Shown here: in pieces, positions 13,737-20,475 of the stretch
Layout: each line of letters begins with the position of its first letter
Position numbering within the stretch: position 1 is the stretch's first letter
Origin: a virus
IMG/VR virus record: IMGVR_UViG_3300044630_006280
Coordinates: 1-20,475 of that record
Reading direction: 5' to 3' (one strand)
Length of the DNA: 20,475 bases
Notes under the pieces: generated by a model
Seen by the model: the letters and a program-made list of their open reading frames with translations, nothing else
Databases searched by the model: none
Told to the model about the DNA's origin: nothing
Program-made: the position numbers and the translations under genes

Positions 13737-16208
13737 ATGATATTATTATTCCCGTCAAAAGGCAGCATAACAGAGGGACAAGCCCTTCCGTTAATACAGG
13801 TTCCGTTAAACGCTATTAAAGGCGGAGAGGACGTCGAGCTAAATGATTTTCAATGGTGGGCTAAAACATCAGAATGGCAAGAATGGCTTAAAGCAAATCC
13901 AAGATCTTGGCAAGCTGAATCCGAAAATTTTGACGACTATCCGCACCATTCCGATTTTAGAAGGCTTTCTAATTATTCAGATTTCAAAAAACTACTTGAA
14001 TCTGAAGAAATATATGAAGCGGATGATTCCACAGAATCAACACCAGAGCAGACAACTGCTATGCTAAAATTTATCCAAGCTAAGGAAAATCTTTCTAAAG
14101 CTGGAAAGATAGATCTTAGCGTTGATTTTGCTACTGTTAAGGATGGTGAGGAGCTAGCTTGGTTCCTTTCGCATACTGGATCTGATGGATCTGATATTTC
14201 CAATTCAGAAATGGCCTATAAGATATCTAAGAAGTATGCTTCAACAGGTCAATTCTCTATTTACGAACTAACTGAGATACAACCTATAGGTATAAAAGTT
14301 GACGATGGTACATTACTTCAACAAATATACGAGCAGACCCTAAAATGGGCTAAGGTAGCTTCAGTTGGAGCTGCTACAATCTTCGGCGGATATATTGCGA
14401 TTAAATCCGTTGGCGGACTTATGAATCTTGTAGGATTAAATTCTAGAGTTGCAAAACTAGGCAGTAAAACAAAATCTACTAGAAAGCTAATCAATGTTAA
14501 GAATTTTCTAAAAACAGGAGCAAGCTCTGCTTTCAAGGGTCTAAAGAACACTGGAAAATTAATAGGAGGATTAGTTAAAGGAGTTGGCACAGGAGGTAAA
14601 TGGGCTAGACAGGCATTTAAATTTTCTAAGGCAGCTAGCGCAGGAACTTCTAAAGCTGTGTCTAGAGGTGTTAGTGCATTTGCTAGAGGATTTGGTAAAA
14701 GTGCATCTAAAGCACTCCCTAAAACATTAGGAGAAGCTATTCCCGTTGTTGGATGGGTAATAGCAATAGGTGACATAGCACAACAAACATATAACTGGTT
14801 CTCAGGAAATCAAGCTCCAAGATTTGCTGAAATTGATACTTTTGCAAAAGATGTATTCGAGCCAGGTAAGATAGCACCAGGCGAGGTAATTACCGTGTGC
14901 TGGACACAAGAGGGATCTAATTCTAACTCTTGGGTGGGATTCCTTCCTATGTCAGCAGATGATACCAGAACAACAATGGAACTTGCAAAGATCGGTAATT
15001 TTTCGGGATCTGCACTCTTTATACTCATGAACATAGGATCTAAAGGGATGGGTACTGAGTTTGCAAAGAATGATGTAACATTTATACTTTTTCCAGAATC
15101 CTCAAAGTTTGAACACGGTTTTCTAGATAACGACGAACTTACCTTTAAGGTAGTTGGCGTACAGAATGCAAAGGAGTCAGCTATGTCCATGTTCTTCCAC
15201 GGAACGTGCCCATGGGGTGAATTCTTGTCATCATATGATGGAGCATCTGCAACACTCGTAAATATAGATCCGGGCGCTCCTGCAGATTTTAAATTTAACT
15301 TTCTAACTGAAACCACTAGGGTTAATGTTAAGGGAACACTTGTTGAGCCTGATTTTGTTGATCTTCAAAACCCAGATTCGGGTCTTAATAAAATGGTAGG
15401 CAAAGCTTTTGACGAGACCTCACCCGAAATTGATAGTGACGAAAGCGGGGAAGAAACGGAGGAGGTATCTGATTCTCTTAAATATTCTGGCAAAGTTCTT
15501 TCATTCAACGAATTCAATAACCCTATCTTCGAAGCTACTGAAGAAAAGGAATCGATGGATATAGAATTGACTCCAGAGAATGTTGCAATCTATCGGGTCG
15601 TTGAAATCAATAACGCTGACGAAAACTCTAAAACCGAAACCCCTAAATTTGAATACTTTGTTATTCCAGCAGAATCTTCCACCTACAATGCTAGCGAAGG
15701 ATCTGAAATAGATGTAGCATCTGATGAGATCTCTTTGGAAGACACAAGAATGGGATTTGCCCCAATAATACCTGCTGTTGAAAAAACAGAGATTGAACAG
15801 GATGAAGTTGAAGTGCAGGCAGCACCTTCTTTCGATGATACCCCAGAGGTTGAAGAGGTAACGTCTACAATAGTGGTACCTGAGGATGAGGTTAAATTCA
15901 AATACAAAGAAGATAAAGAAAAGGTTAAAGATATTAAGAGAGGTGGATTCAATCTCCTTAAATCTCTTACCACTGAGGAAGAAAGAGATGAGCTAGGAAT
16001 AGGTAAATGGAATGAGATAGATGTTATAAAAGTGAAAGGTAATATCGAGGATAATAAACCTCGTATGATTAAACTTAGAGAAAAAGGTGAAGGCGGAACA
16101 CTTATTCCTGACGGTGAAAAACTTAAATTCACACCTGCAGACGGTAATAAATACGACTTATCCCTCTCTATTTTCAACAGAATGAAAGATCGGGTGAAGA
16201 ATCAATAA
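13737..16208 (+). CDS. Large putative internal head / ejection protein of unknown function
   Basis: This is an 823-residue protein from ATG 13737, one base after the previous stop; upstream in-frame codons run into the nucleotidyltransferase gene, so the downstream ATG is preferred. I do not recognise a family. Residues 1-14 (ending S-I-T-E|G) fit a gp21-type cleavage site, and I-Y-E|A at 92-95 and I-F-E|A at 597-600 are further matches. A hydrophobic Gly-rich helix lies at about 207-234, a strongly basic Lys/Ala/Gly segment at 238-328, and a second hydrophobic segment at 334-348. Residues about 360-560 look beta-rich, and 570-740 are highly acidic. It occupies the place of T4 genes 67/68 before the protease. 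An ejected membrane- or DNA-interacting cargo is plausible but unproven. Confidence 0.7.
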   Translation: MILLFPSKGSITEGQALPLIQVPLNAIKGGEDVELNDFQWWAKTSEWQEWLKANPRSWQAESENFDDYPHHSDFRRLSNYSDFKKLLESEEIYEADDSTESTPEQTTAMLKFIQAKENLSKAGKIDLSVDFATVKDGEELAWFLSHTGSDGSDISNSEMAYKISKKYASTGQFSIYELTEIQPIGIKVDDGTLLQQIYEQTLKWAKVASVGAATIFGGYIAIKSVGGLMNLVGLNSRVAKLGSKTKSTRKLINVKNFLKTGASSAFKGLKNTGKLIGGLVKGVGTGGKWARQAFKFSKAASAGTSKAVSRGVSAFARGFGKSASKALPKTLGEAIPVVGWVIAIGDIAQQTYNWFSGNQAPRFAEIDTFAKDVFEPGKIAPGEVITVCWTQEGSNSNSWVGFLPMSADDTRTTMELAKIGNFSGSALFILMNIGSKGMGTEFAKNDVTFILFPESSKFEHGFLDNDELTFKVVGVQNAKESAMSMFFHGTCPWGEFLSSYDGASATLVNIDPGAPADFKFNFLTETTRVNVKGTLVEPDFVDLQNPDSGLNKMVGKAFDETSPEIDSDESGEETEEVSDSLKYSGKVLSFNEFNNPIFEATEEKESMDIELTPENVAIYRVVEINNADENSKTETPKFEYFVIPAESSTYNASEGSEIDVASDEISLEDTRMGFAPIIPAVEKTEIEQDEVEVQAAPSFDDTPEVEEVTSTIVVPEDEVKFKYKEDKEKVKDIKRGGFNLLKSLTTEEERDELGIGKWNEIDVIKVKGNIEDNKPRMIKLREKGEGGTLIPDGEKLKFTPADGNKYDLSLSIFNRMKDRVKNQ

Positions 16209-16226
16209 AAATTCTGAATCTGATTC

Positions 16227-16235
16227 GATATATAG
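16227..16235 (+). promoter_or_regulatory. Candidate late promoter box GATATATAG before the protease-scaffold gene
   Basis: This is the second exact copy of GATATATAG, 16 bases before the GTG at 16252 in the 43-base gap after the large unknown gene. With the copy at 12924-12932 it makes a matched pair ahead of head genes. Function is inferred. Confidence 0.4.
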
Positions 16236-16251
16236 TTGAACATCAAAATAA

Positions 16252-18225
16252 GTGTTTGTAGTGAATAACAATAGTCTAAACGAACAATTAGTATTTATCC
16301 TTGAAAAACAGGATTCTGTACTAGAAGCCAAAAAAGGATCTTCTGATGACGTAGTCCTTGCTGGAACTGCAGCTGTCTTTGGAGAAGAGAACAGTAATCA
16401 TAGAATCTATGAAGAGTCTGAGTACTTGCCACATCTAGATTATTTGCAGGAAAAAATCAAGCAAAGAAGACTAGTAGGTGAACTTGATCATCCTGAAAAG
16501 TTTGATGTGTCTTTAAAGAACATCTCTCACGTAGTAGAATCTTTAGACTACGACAAAGAAAAAAGAAAACTTAACATCAAGGTAAGATTACTTGATACCC
16601 CAGCAGGTCAAATTGCTAAAAGCTTAGTTGAAGCAGGAATTCCTATTTCTATTTCTTCTAGAGCAGCTGGTAACGTTGGTCCTGATAAGAAGGTACAAAT
16701 CAAGAAAATATTTACCTATGACCTTGTTGCTGATCCTGGATTCAAAAATGCACAGCTAGAAAGAGTTTACGAAAGTGCTGGATATAGCTATGATGAATTC
16801 CAAAATTTAAAGAAAGCAAGTGTAACTGATAGCTTACACCTAATTAACGAGAACTTTGGGTTAGGAAATGATTCAGCTACGAAGATATATAGCGTAGAAA
16901 ACAACGAAGAGTTTTCTAAATTAATCGCACAAGATAAAATAAAAACAGCAAAAATGGATAACAACAAGGAATTCGTTACTGCAGAAGAGCTTAACAAATA
17001 TTCAGTTTACCTGAAAGAGCAAATGAAAGCGATGAGGAATGAAATTTCCGAATTGAAATCTACAGCTCATACAGCTCCAACAGCAGTAGTTACGGAATCA
17101 AATCACGACACAGAGGTACACGGACGTGTTGCTAAATTGGAAAAGTATTGTGAATACTTGGCAGAAAGTCTAGATAACTCTATTAAATATGGCGAATATT
17201 TAGGTAAAAATCTTGATGATAGCATTGCTTATGCTAAGTATCTAGCTGAAAACCTAGATAAATCTATCGATTACCAAAAGTATTTGGCAGAAAACGTAGA
17301 CAAGTCTATTAGCTACAGCGAGTACGTTGCAGAAAACGTTGATAAAAGCATTGAATACAGCAAATATCTTGCTGAAAAATTGGATAACAACATCTCTTAT
17401 TCTGAGTATGTTGCAGAAAACGTAGATCAATCAATTTCTTATGCTGAGTATTTGGCTGAGAACGTTGATAAAGGTATTGCTTACTCTGAATATCTTGCAG
17501 AGAAAGTAAATCAAGGTATTTCTTACACCGAGTATGTTGCAGAGAATTTGAACAAAGGTATTTCTTACAGTGAGTACATTGCAGAGAATTTGAACAAAGG
17601 TTTAGCATATTCTGAGTATTTGGCAGAAAAATTAGATTCTTCTATCAAGTATTCTGAGTATATCGCAGAATCTGTTGCAACAGAAGAAGGAGAAGTTGCT
17701 CTAAACGAGCAAGCAAAAGATCAAGTTGAACTTGCAGCTGGTGCTGATTTAAACGAATCAGGATTTGCAGGTAACTACGAAGATCTTGGATTTAAAATTG
17801 ACAAGCTAATCGAATCAGTTAATACACAGAAGACTGAAAGTTTGATAAAAGAAGCTGAATCTATAATTTCAGCAAATGCCGGGACACAAAAGGCGACGAA
17901 TGAATCTCAAGAGGTTGAAGTAAACGAAAACTCTACAGGTTTAAAATTCATCGATGAAATGCCAGAGCAATTCCGTCCTATTTGGGAAGGTTTAAATGAA
18001 GGTCAAAAAGGATCTATCATCGCTCAAGCATCTCTTCGTAATTTAGACACTGACTATCAGATTAGAAATTTCTGGTCTACCCGTCAGCTTGGTGTAGAAC
18101 CAATCGGATTACAAAAACTAAACGAGAACGCAGAGGCTCCAATAGCTGCACCTACTAAGCATGCTTATTCAAATTCTTATTTGGATCATGTAAGTAAAGA
18201 ATTGGAGAAAAGATTTTCAAAATAA
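16252..18225 (+). CDS. 21: Prohead protease (gp21-like) fused to repeat-rich scaffold (gp22-like)
   Basis: This is a 657-residue protein from GTG 16252 (GTG 16261 is an alternative). Residues about 35-190 match the T4 gp21 serine protease: G-E-L-D-H-P with catalytic His80 (T4 GELNHP), and I-S-I-S-S-R-A-A-G with the nucleophile at Ser135/136 (T4 VSSRG). Residues 235-657 look like the prohead scaffold core: a helical lead-in, then 12 copies of a 14-residue repeat (from 299), then an acidic and Gln/Asn-rich tail with several L-N-E sites. T4 makes protease and scaffold from separate genes 21 and 22; here they are one frame with no stop. An in-frame ATG at 16954 (residue 235) could give scaffold alone. 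The major capsid gene follows by 20 bases. Confidence 0.88.
   Translation: MFVVNNNSLNEQLVFILEKQDSVLEAKKGSSDDVVLAGTAAVFGEENSNHRIYEESEYLPHLDYLQEKIKQRRLVGELDHPEKFDVSLKNISHVVESLDYDKEKRKLNIKVRLLDTPAGQIAKSLVEAGIPISISSRAAGNVGPDKKVQIKKIFTYDLVADPGFKNAQLERVYESAGYSYDEFQNLKKASVTDSLHLINENFGLGNDSATKIYSVENNEEFSKLIAQDKIKTAKMDNNKEFVTAEELNKYSVYLKEQMKAMRNEISELKSTAHTAPTAVVTESNHDTEVHGRVAKLEKYCEYLAESLDNSIKYGEYLGKNLDDSIAYAKYLAENLDKSIDYQKYLAENVDKSISYSEYVAENVDKSIEYSKYLAEKLDNNISYSEYVAENVDQSISYAEYLAENVDKGIAYSEYLAEKVNQGISYTEYVAENLNKGISYSEYIAENLNKGLAYSEYLAEKLDSSIKYSEYIAESVATEEGEVALNEQAKDQVELAAGADLNESGFAGNYEDLGFKIDKLIESVNTQKTESLIKEAESIISANAGTQKATNESQEVEVNENSTGLKFIDEMPEQFRPIWEGLNEGQKGSIIAQASLRNLDTDYQIRNFWSTRQLGVEPIGLQKLNENAEAPIAAPTKHAYSNSYLDHVSKELEKRFSK
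17146..17673 (+). repeat. Array of 42-bp coding repeats (14 residues) in the scaffold
   Basis: There are twelve full units plus eight residues of a thirteenth. The consensus is Y-S-E-Y-[LVI]-A-E-N-[LV]-D-K-S-I-S. Length is exactly 14 residues in every unit, two heptads, so the array can form a regular amphipathic helix or coiled coil with Tyr, Leu/Val and Ile on one face. Units 4-11 are the most alike. The DNA copies have drifted at synonymous sites, so the array is old rather than freshly expanded. All but one unit carries [LVI]-A-E, which resembles the prohead protease cleavage signature. Confidence 0.93.
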
Positions 18226-18245
18226 AAAAAACAAAAAAAAATCAC
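18226..18245 (+). promoter_or_regulatory. A-rich leader of the major capsid gene
   Basis: The 20 bases between the scaffold stop and the capsid ATG are nearly all A and contain no Shine-Dalgarno. Unstructured A-rich leaders favour translation in Bacteroidota. No promoter box fits in this gap, so the gene is probably transcribed from upstream. Confidence 0.5.
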
Positions 18246-19949
18246 ATGAAACTCATTAACGAATCTGAGATTTATGATACCTGGTCACCGATCCTAGAAT
18301 CTAAAACCGGTATTTCATCTCCCGAAAAAAAACAATGGTTGTCTAAATACTGCCATTATCACAGCTTAAACGAATCAGCTGGAGCTTACAACACCTTAGG
18401 TGCTTTAAATGGTATGGGCAATCCTGCACCTCCATTGTTCCCACAAATGGGCAGTTTTGCTGGATCTAATGCTAACGCAGGATTCTACAACAGCGCAAAC
18501 TTTGGTACTGGTGACAAATTCCCATCATTGCTTCCTTTGGCTATTCAGGTTGCTGCTAAAACCGTTGGTTTTGACATCGTTCCTGTTATCCCAATGTCAG
18601 GTCCAACTGGCGTATTGTCATACCTTGACTACGTTTATGCTGGTGGTAAATTGAACCCTGGTCAGATCAGTGCATCTTCAACTTCTGCTGAAGCTTTGGC
18701 TGCTGCTCCTTCAATGATCAAAGTTGAATTATCTTCTGGTGCTTCTGCTTTGGTAGTTGGTACTACTTACTACATCACCTCAGCTACTTCAGCTGCTGCT
18801 TACATCACTACTGCTTTCGTTGGTTACTCACGTATCGATGGCTTCGCTATCTTCCGTATTACTGACATGACTCCAGGTGAAACAGTTGCTTCTACAGTTG
18901 CTTCTGGTACTAAAGTTGGTACTTCAGTAGATTCTACAACTGCTGGTGGTACTTGTGCTGGAACTGCACAATTGGTTAAAACTTTGGAAGATCACATTCA
19001 AGGTTTCTCTGGTGCTGGTTTCACAGACAATCAAGCATGGCAAGGTCCATACGTTGATGGTACTAAGACTTACAACCCAATGTTGAGAGGTGTAGCTGAA
19101 TCTACATACTTTAACTCTCTTGGTTTGAATACTTTTACCAAATTCGTTGAGGCAGACACTTTCCAAGTAGCTGCATCTGTTACAACTGAGCAAATCCAAG
19201 ATTTGAACAAGCAGTTTGGTATCGACGTAATCAGCATGATCGAAAATGCATTGGTTAACGAAGTATCTCAAGCTATCAACAAGCACATCTTAGCTCGTGC
19301 ATTCGCTTTAGGATGGTCTAACTGTTACAGTTTCTTGTCTACAGAAGGACAAAACATGAACTTGAATTTGGTTATCGGCGGTACAGCTGGTTCTTACACA
19401 ATTCCTTCATACGTAGGTAAAGCAGATGCTGCTTTGACTATGACTGGTGTTGCTGGACCATCTTCAGGAACTTACGAGAACTTGTCAACTCTACAACGTA
19501 GATTGTTCTCTCGTATCTTAGCTGCTGCTAATATCGTAGCTAACAGAGGTCGTCGTGGACCTGCTAACTTCATCGTTACTAACGCTAACATCGCTAGTGC
19601 TTTGCAAGATATCAGCCAATTCACTTTCGCTCCTTTCACCAACACATTGACTCAAAACAACGGTACTTTGTATCCTGTAGGTTCTTTGGCTGGTATGACT
19701 GTATACGTTGACCAGAACATGGCATTCAACGATACTCGTATCTTGGTTGGACGTAAAGGTGGTGATGACGAACCGGGTCTAAAATTCATGCCATATATGA
19801 TGGCGGAATCTATCCAAACTATCAGTGAGGGTACGATGTCTCCGAAAATAGCGGTTAAGTCGCGTTATGCGTTAGTTGAAGCTGGTCACTTGCCTGAGAC
19901 TATGTACTTCTGCTTTAACGTTAACTTGCCTGCTGGCGGAATTAACTAA
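18246..19949 (+). CDS. 23: Major capsid protein, T4 gp23 family
   Basis: This is a 567-residue protein forming the capsid shell. T4 gp23 begins with a short helical prodomain (W-K-P-L-L-E) and is cut at L-T-E|A. Here the equivalent is T-W-S-P-I-L-E at 12-18 and a predicted cut at S-L-N-E43|S-A-G. The body keeps the family pattern: P-x-x-S-P/G-T-G in P-M-S-G-P-T-G, a Q-I-Q-D-L-N-K-Q-F-G-I-D segment (T4 AQDLRAVHGMD), a R-G-R-R-G-P-A-N-F-I-V-T region (T4 GRGEGNFIIASRN), Y-V-D-Q-N and a C-terminal K-S-R-Y-A-L. Codon use is strongly biased to T-ending Ala/Gly/Thr codons and CGT for Arg, unlike the AGA-rich upstream genes, as expected for very high expression. Confidence 0.95.
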   Translation: MKLINESEIYDTWSPILESKTGISSPEKKQWLSKYCHYHSLNESAGAYNTLGALNGMGNPAPPLFPQMGSFAGSNANAGFYNSANFGTGDKFPSLLPLAIQVAAKTVGFDIVPVIPMSGPTGVLSYLDYVYAGGKLNPGQISASSTSAEALAAAPSMIKVELSSGASALVVGTTYYITSATSAAAYITTAFVGYSRIDGFAIFRITDMTPGETVASTVASGTKVGTSVDSTTAGGTCAGTAQLVKTLEDHIQGFSGAGFTDNQAWQGPYVDGTKTYNPMLRGVAESTYFNSLGLNTFTKFVEADTFQVAASVTTEQIQDLNKQFGIDVISMIENALVNEVSQAINKHILARAFALGWSNCYSFLSTEGQNMNLNLVIGGTAGSYTIPSYVGKADAALTMTGVAGPSSGTYENLSTLQRRLFSRILAAANIVANRGRRGPANFIVTNANIASALQDISQFTFAPFTNTLTQNNGTLYPVGSLAGMTVYVDQNMAFNDTRILVGRKGGDDEPGLKFMPYMMAESIQTISEGTMSPKIAVKSRYALVEAGHLPETMYFCFNVNLPAGGIN

Positions 19950-19971
19950 TCAGTAGATAATTTAATAATAG

Positions 19972-20008
19972 AAACCCCAAGCTTAAAACGCTTGGGGTTT
20001 TCTTTTTG
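19972..20008 (+). terminator. Rho-independent terminator after the major capsid gene
   Basis: AAACCCCAAGC (19972-19982) pairs perfectly with GCTTGGGGTTT (19990-20000) around a 7-nt loop, giving an 11-bp stem with a GC-rich core, followed by TTTTCTTTTT (19998-20007). It lies 22 bases after the capsid stop and should end the head-gene transcript. Confidence 0.93.
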
Positions 20009-20064
20009 GTAAATCTACCAGCCACTGAAAATAAATTTATTTTTTTCTGTAGAGAAATAAATAT

Positions 20065-20074
20065 ATATTTATAG
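20065..20074 (+). promoter_or_regulatory. Possible promoter box before the endonuclease-like gene
   Basis: ATATTTATAG lies 18 bases upstream of the ATG at 20093, in an A/T-rich stretch (20029-20074) following the terminator. It shares the TATAG end of the two GATATATAG boxes. A promoter is expected here because of the terminator just upstream, but the exact element is uncertain. Confidence 0.25.
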
Positions 20075-20092
20075 CTAGAATAGAATCGGGCC

Positions 20093-20475
20093 ATGAAGAA
20101 AAGAATAATACTACAATACTCGCTGGATGGAAATTTCATACGATCTCACGAAAGTGCAAAGGATGCAGCAAATTCGGTTGGTCTTGCATCACACGCAGGG
20201 ATAGTGAATTGCTGTCAGGAAAAGCCTAATTCGATACAGACTAAAGGATTTATGTGGAAATATCAGGATTCAGGTGGGACTATACCAGAAGTAATAGATC
20301 CTGCAAGGAATAGAGGTGATGTTTTTAAGGAAACCTATGGAGTTGGCGGTGAGAAACATTCAGAATTTATAGAGAAGAGGAAAAAAACATCCAAAGAAAA
20401 ATATGGTACAGATCACCATATGAAGAATGCGGATTTTAAGAAAAAATTTGATTCTATTATTATGGACAAATGGGG
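20093..20475 (+). CDS. NUMOD-type homing-endonuclease-like protein (partial, runs off right edge)
   Basis: The first 127 residues are visible, with no stop. Residues about 6-58 fit the NUMOD1/IENR1 DNA-binding module found in HNH and GIY-YIG homing endonucleases: Q-Y-S-L-D-G-N-F-I, then E-S-A-K-D-A-A, a helix-turn-helix-like A-S-H-A-G-I-V-N-C-C, and G-F-M-W-K-Y. The following region (from about 85) has K-T-S-K-E-K-Y-G-T-D-H-H-M-K-N-A, a repeat type common in phage endonuclease-like proteins. The nuclease domain itself is outside the window or absent. It sits directly downstream of the capsid gene, where T4 carries segD. Confidence 0.7.
   Translation, partial: MKKRIILQYSLDGNFIRSHESAKDAANSVGLASHAGIVNCCQEKPNSIQTKGFMWKYQDSGGTIPEVIDPARNRGDVFKETYGVGGEKHSEFIEKRKKTSKEKYGTDHHMKNADFKKKFDSIIMDKW

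Noticed and set aside
14318-15316. Long antisense open frames under the 823-residue gene
   Set aside because: They have low-complexity Pro/Ala/Ser translations typical of reverse reading of Lys/Gly/Glu-rich coding DNA, and all real genes here are on the + strand.
17309-17608. Antisense open frame across the scaffold repeats
   Set aside because: It is a by-product of the periodic coding sequence; its Cys/Gln-rich translation simply mirrors the repeat and has no start signal.
17146-17673. Regular 42-bp repeats that look array-like, as in CRISPR
   Set aside because: The repeats are contiguous with no spacers, stay in frame, and encode a conserved 14-residue unit of the scaffold.
20029-20074. 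A/T-rich palindromic stretch as an origin of replication
   Set aside because: It is short and low in complexity, with no repeated iteron or initiator site; a promoter region for the next gene is simpler.
1-20475. tRNA genes and integrase or attachment sites
   Set aside because: No cloverleaf with a T-loop consensus, no integrase or recombinase motif and no attachment-like direct repeats were seen.

Overview
The window looks like part of a T4-like (myovirus) tailed-phage genome. All genes lie on the + strand and most are packed with 1-8 nt overlaps or gaps of a few bases. The clearest anchors are a T4 gp4-type head-completion protein, gp20-type portals, a gp21-type prohead protease joined to a scaffold, and a gp23-type major capsid protein, together with T4-style replication genes (ligase, gp44 clamp loader, RNase H/FEN nuclease, possible gp62). 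The DNA is AT-rich. Starts are preceded by A/T-rich, Shine-Dalgarno-poor leaders, which suggests (inference only) a Bacteroidota host.

Layout. (1) 1-4520, virion genes: the tail of a gp55-like late sigma factor, gp4, a conserved unknown, then two tandem diverged portal paralogs. (2) 4581-12914, a DNA replication and repair block: ATP-dependent ligase, gp44-like clamp loader, an unknown, a guanylate-kinase-like P-loop protein, a 5' nuclease, a possible gp62, two unknowns, a UVDE-fold protein that seems to have lost its metal ligands, a zinc-finger-less Fpg/Nei glycosylase and a DEDDy 3'-5' exonuclease. (3) 12953-19949, capsid genes: a nucleotidyltransferase whose N-terminus closely resembles the T4 capsid-targeting sequence, an 823-residue unknown with a similar cleavage-type N-terminus, the protease-scaffold fusion with a 14-residue repeat array, and the major capsid protein followed by a strong terminator. 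(4) 20093-end, the start of a NUMOD-type homing-endonuclease-like gene that runs off the window.

How it may work together. In T4, gp21 matures the head by cutting at [LI]-x-E|[AGS] sites and also trims internal proteins that are packaged through an N-terminal targeting peptide and injected with the DNA. Here the same signature appears in the capsid protein, throughout the scaffold repeats, and at the N-termini of the nucleotidyltransferase and the 823-residue protein. The most interesting hypothesis is therefore a capsid-cargo module: a nucleotidyltransferase and a large partly hydrophobic, basic protein that are loaded into the head, matured by the fused protease, and delivered to the host. 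A hairpin across the nucleotidyltransferase start codon, with its 5' arm overlapping a late-promoter-like box, suggests T4-style restriction of its translation to late transcripts. The tandem portal genes and the apparent UVDE pseudoenzyme are the other main oddities.
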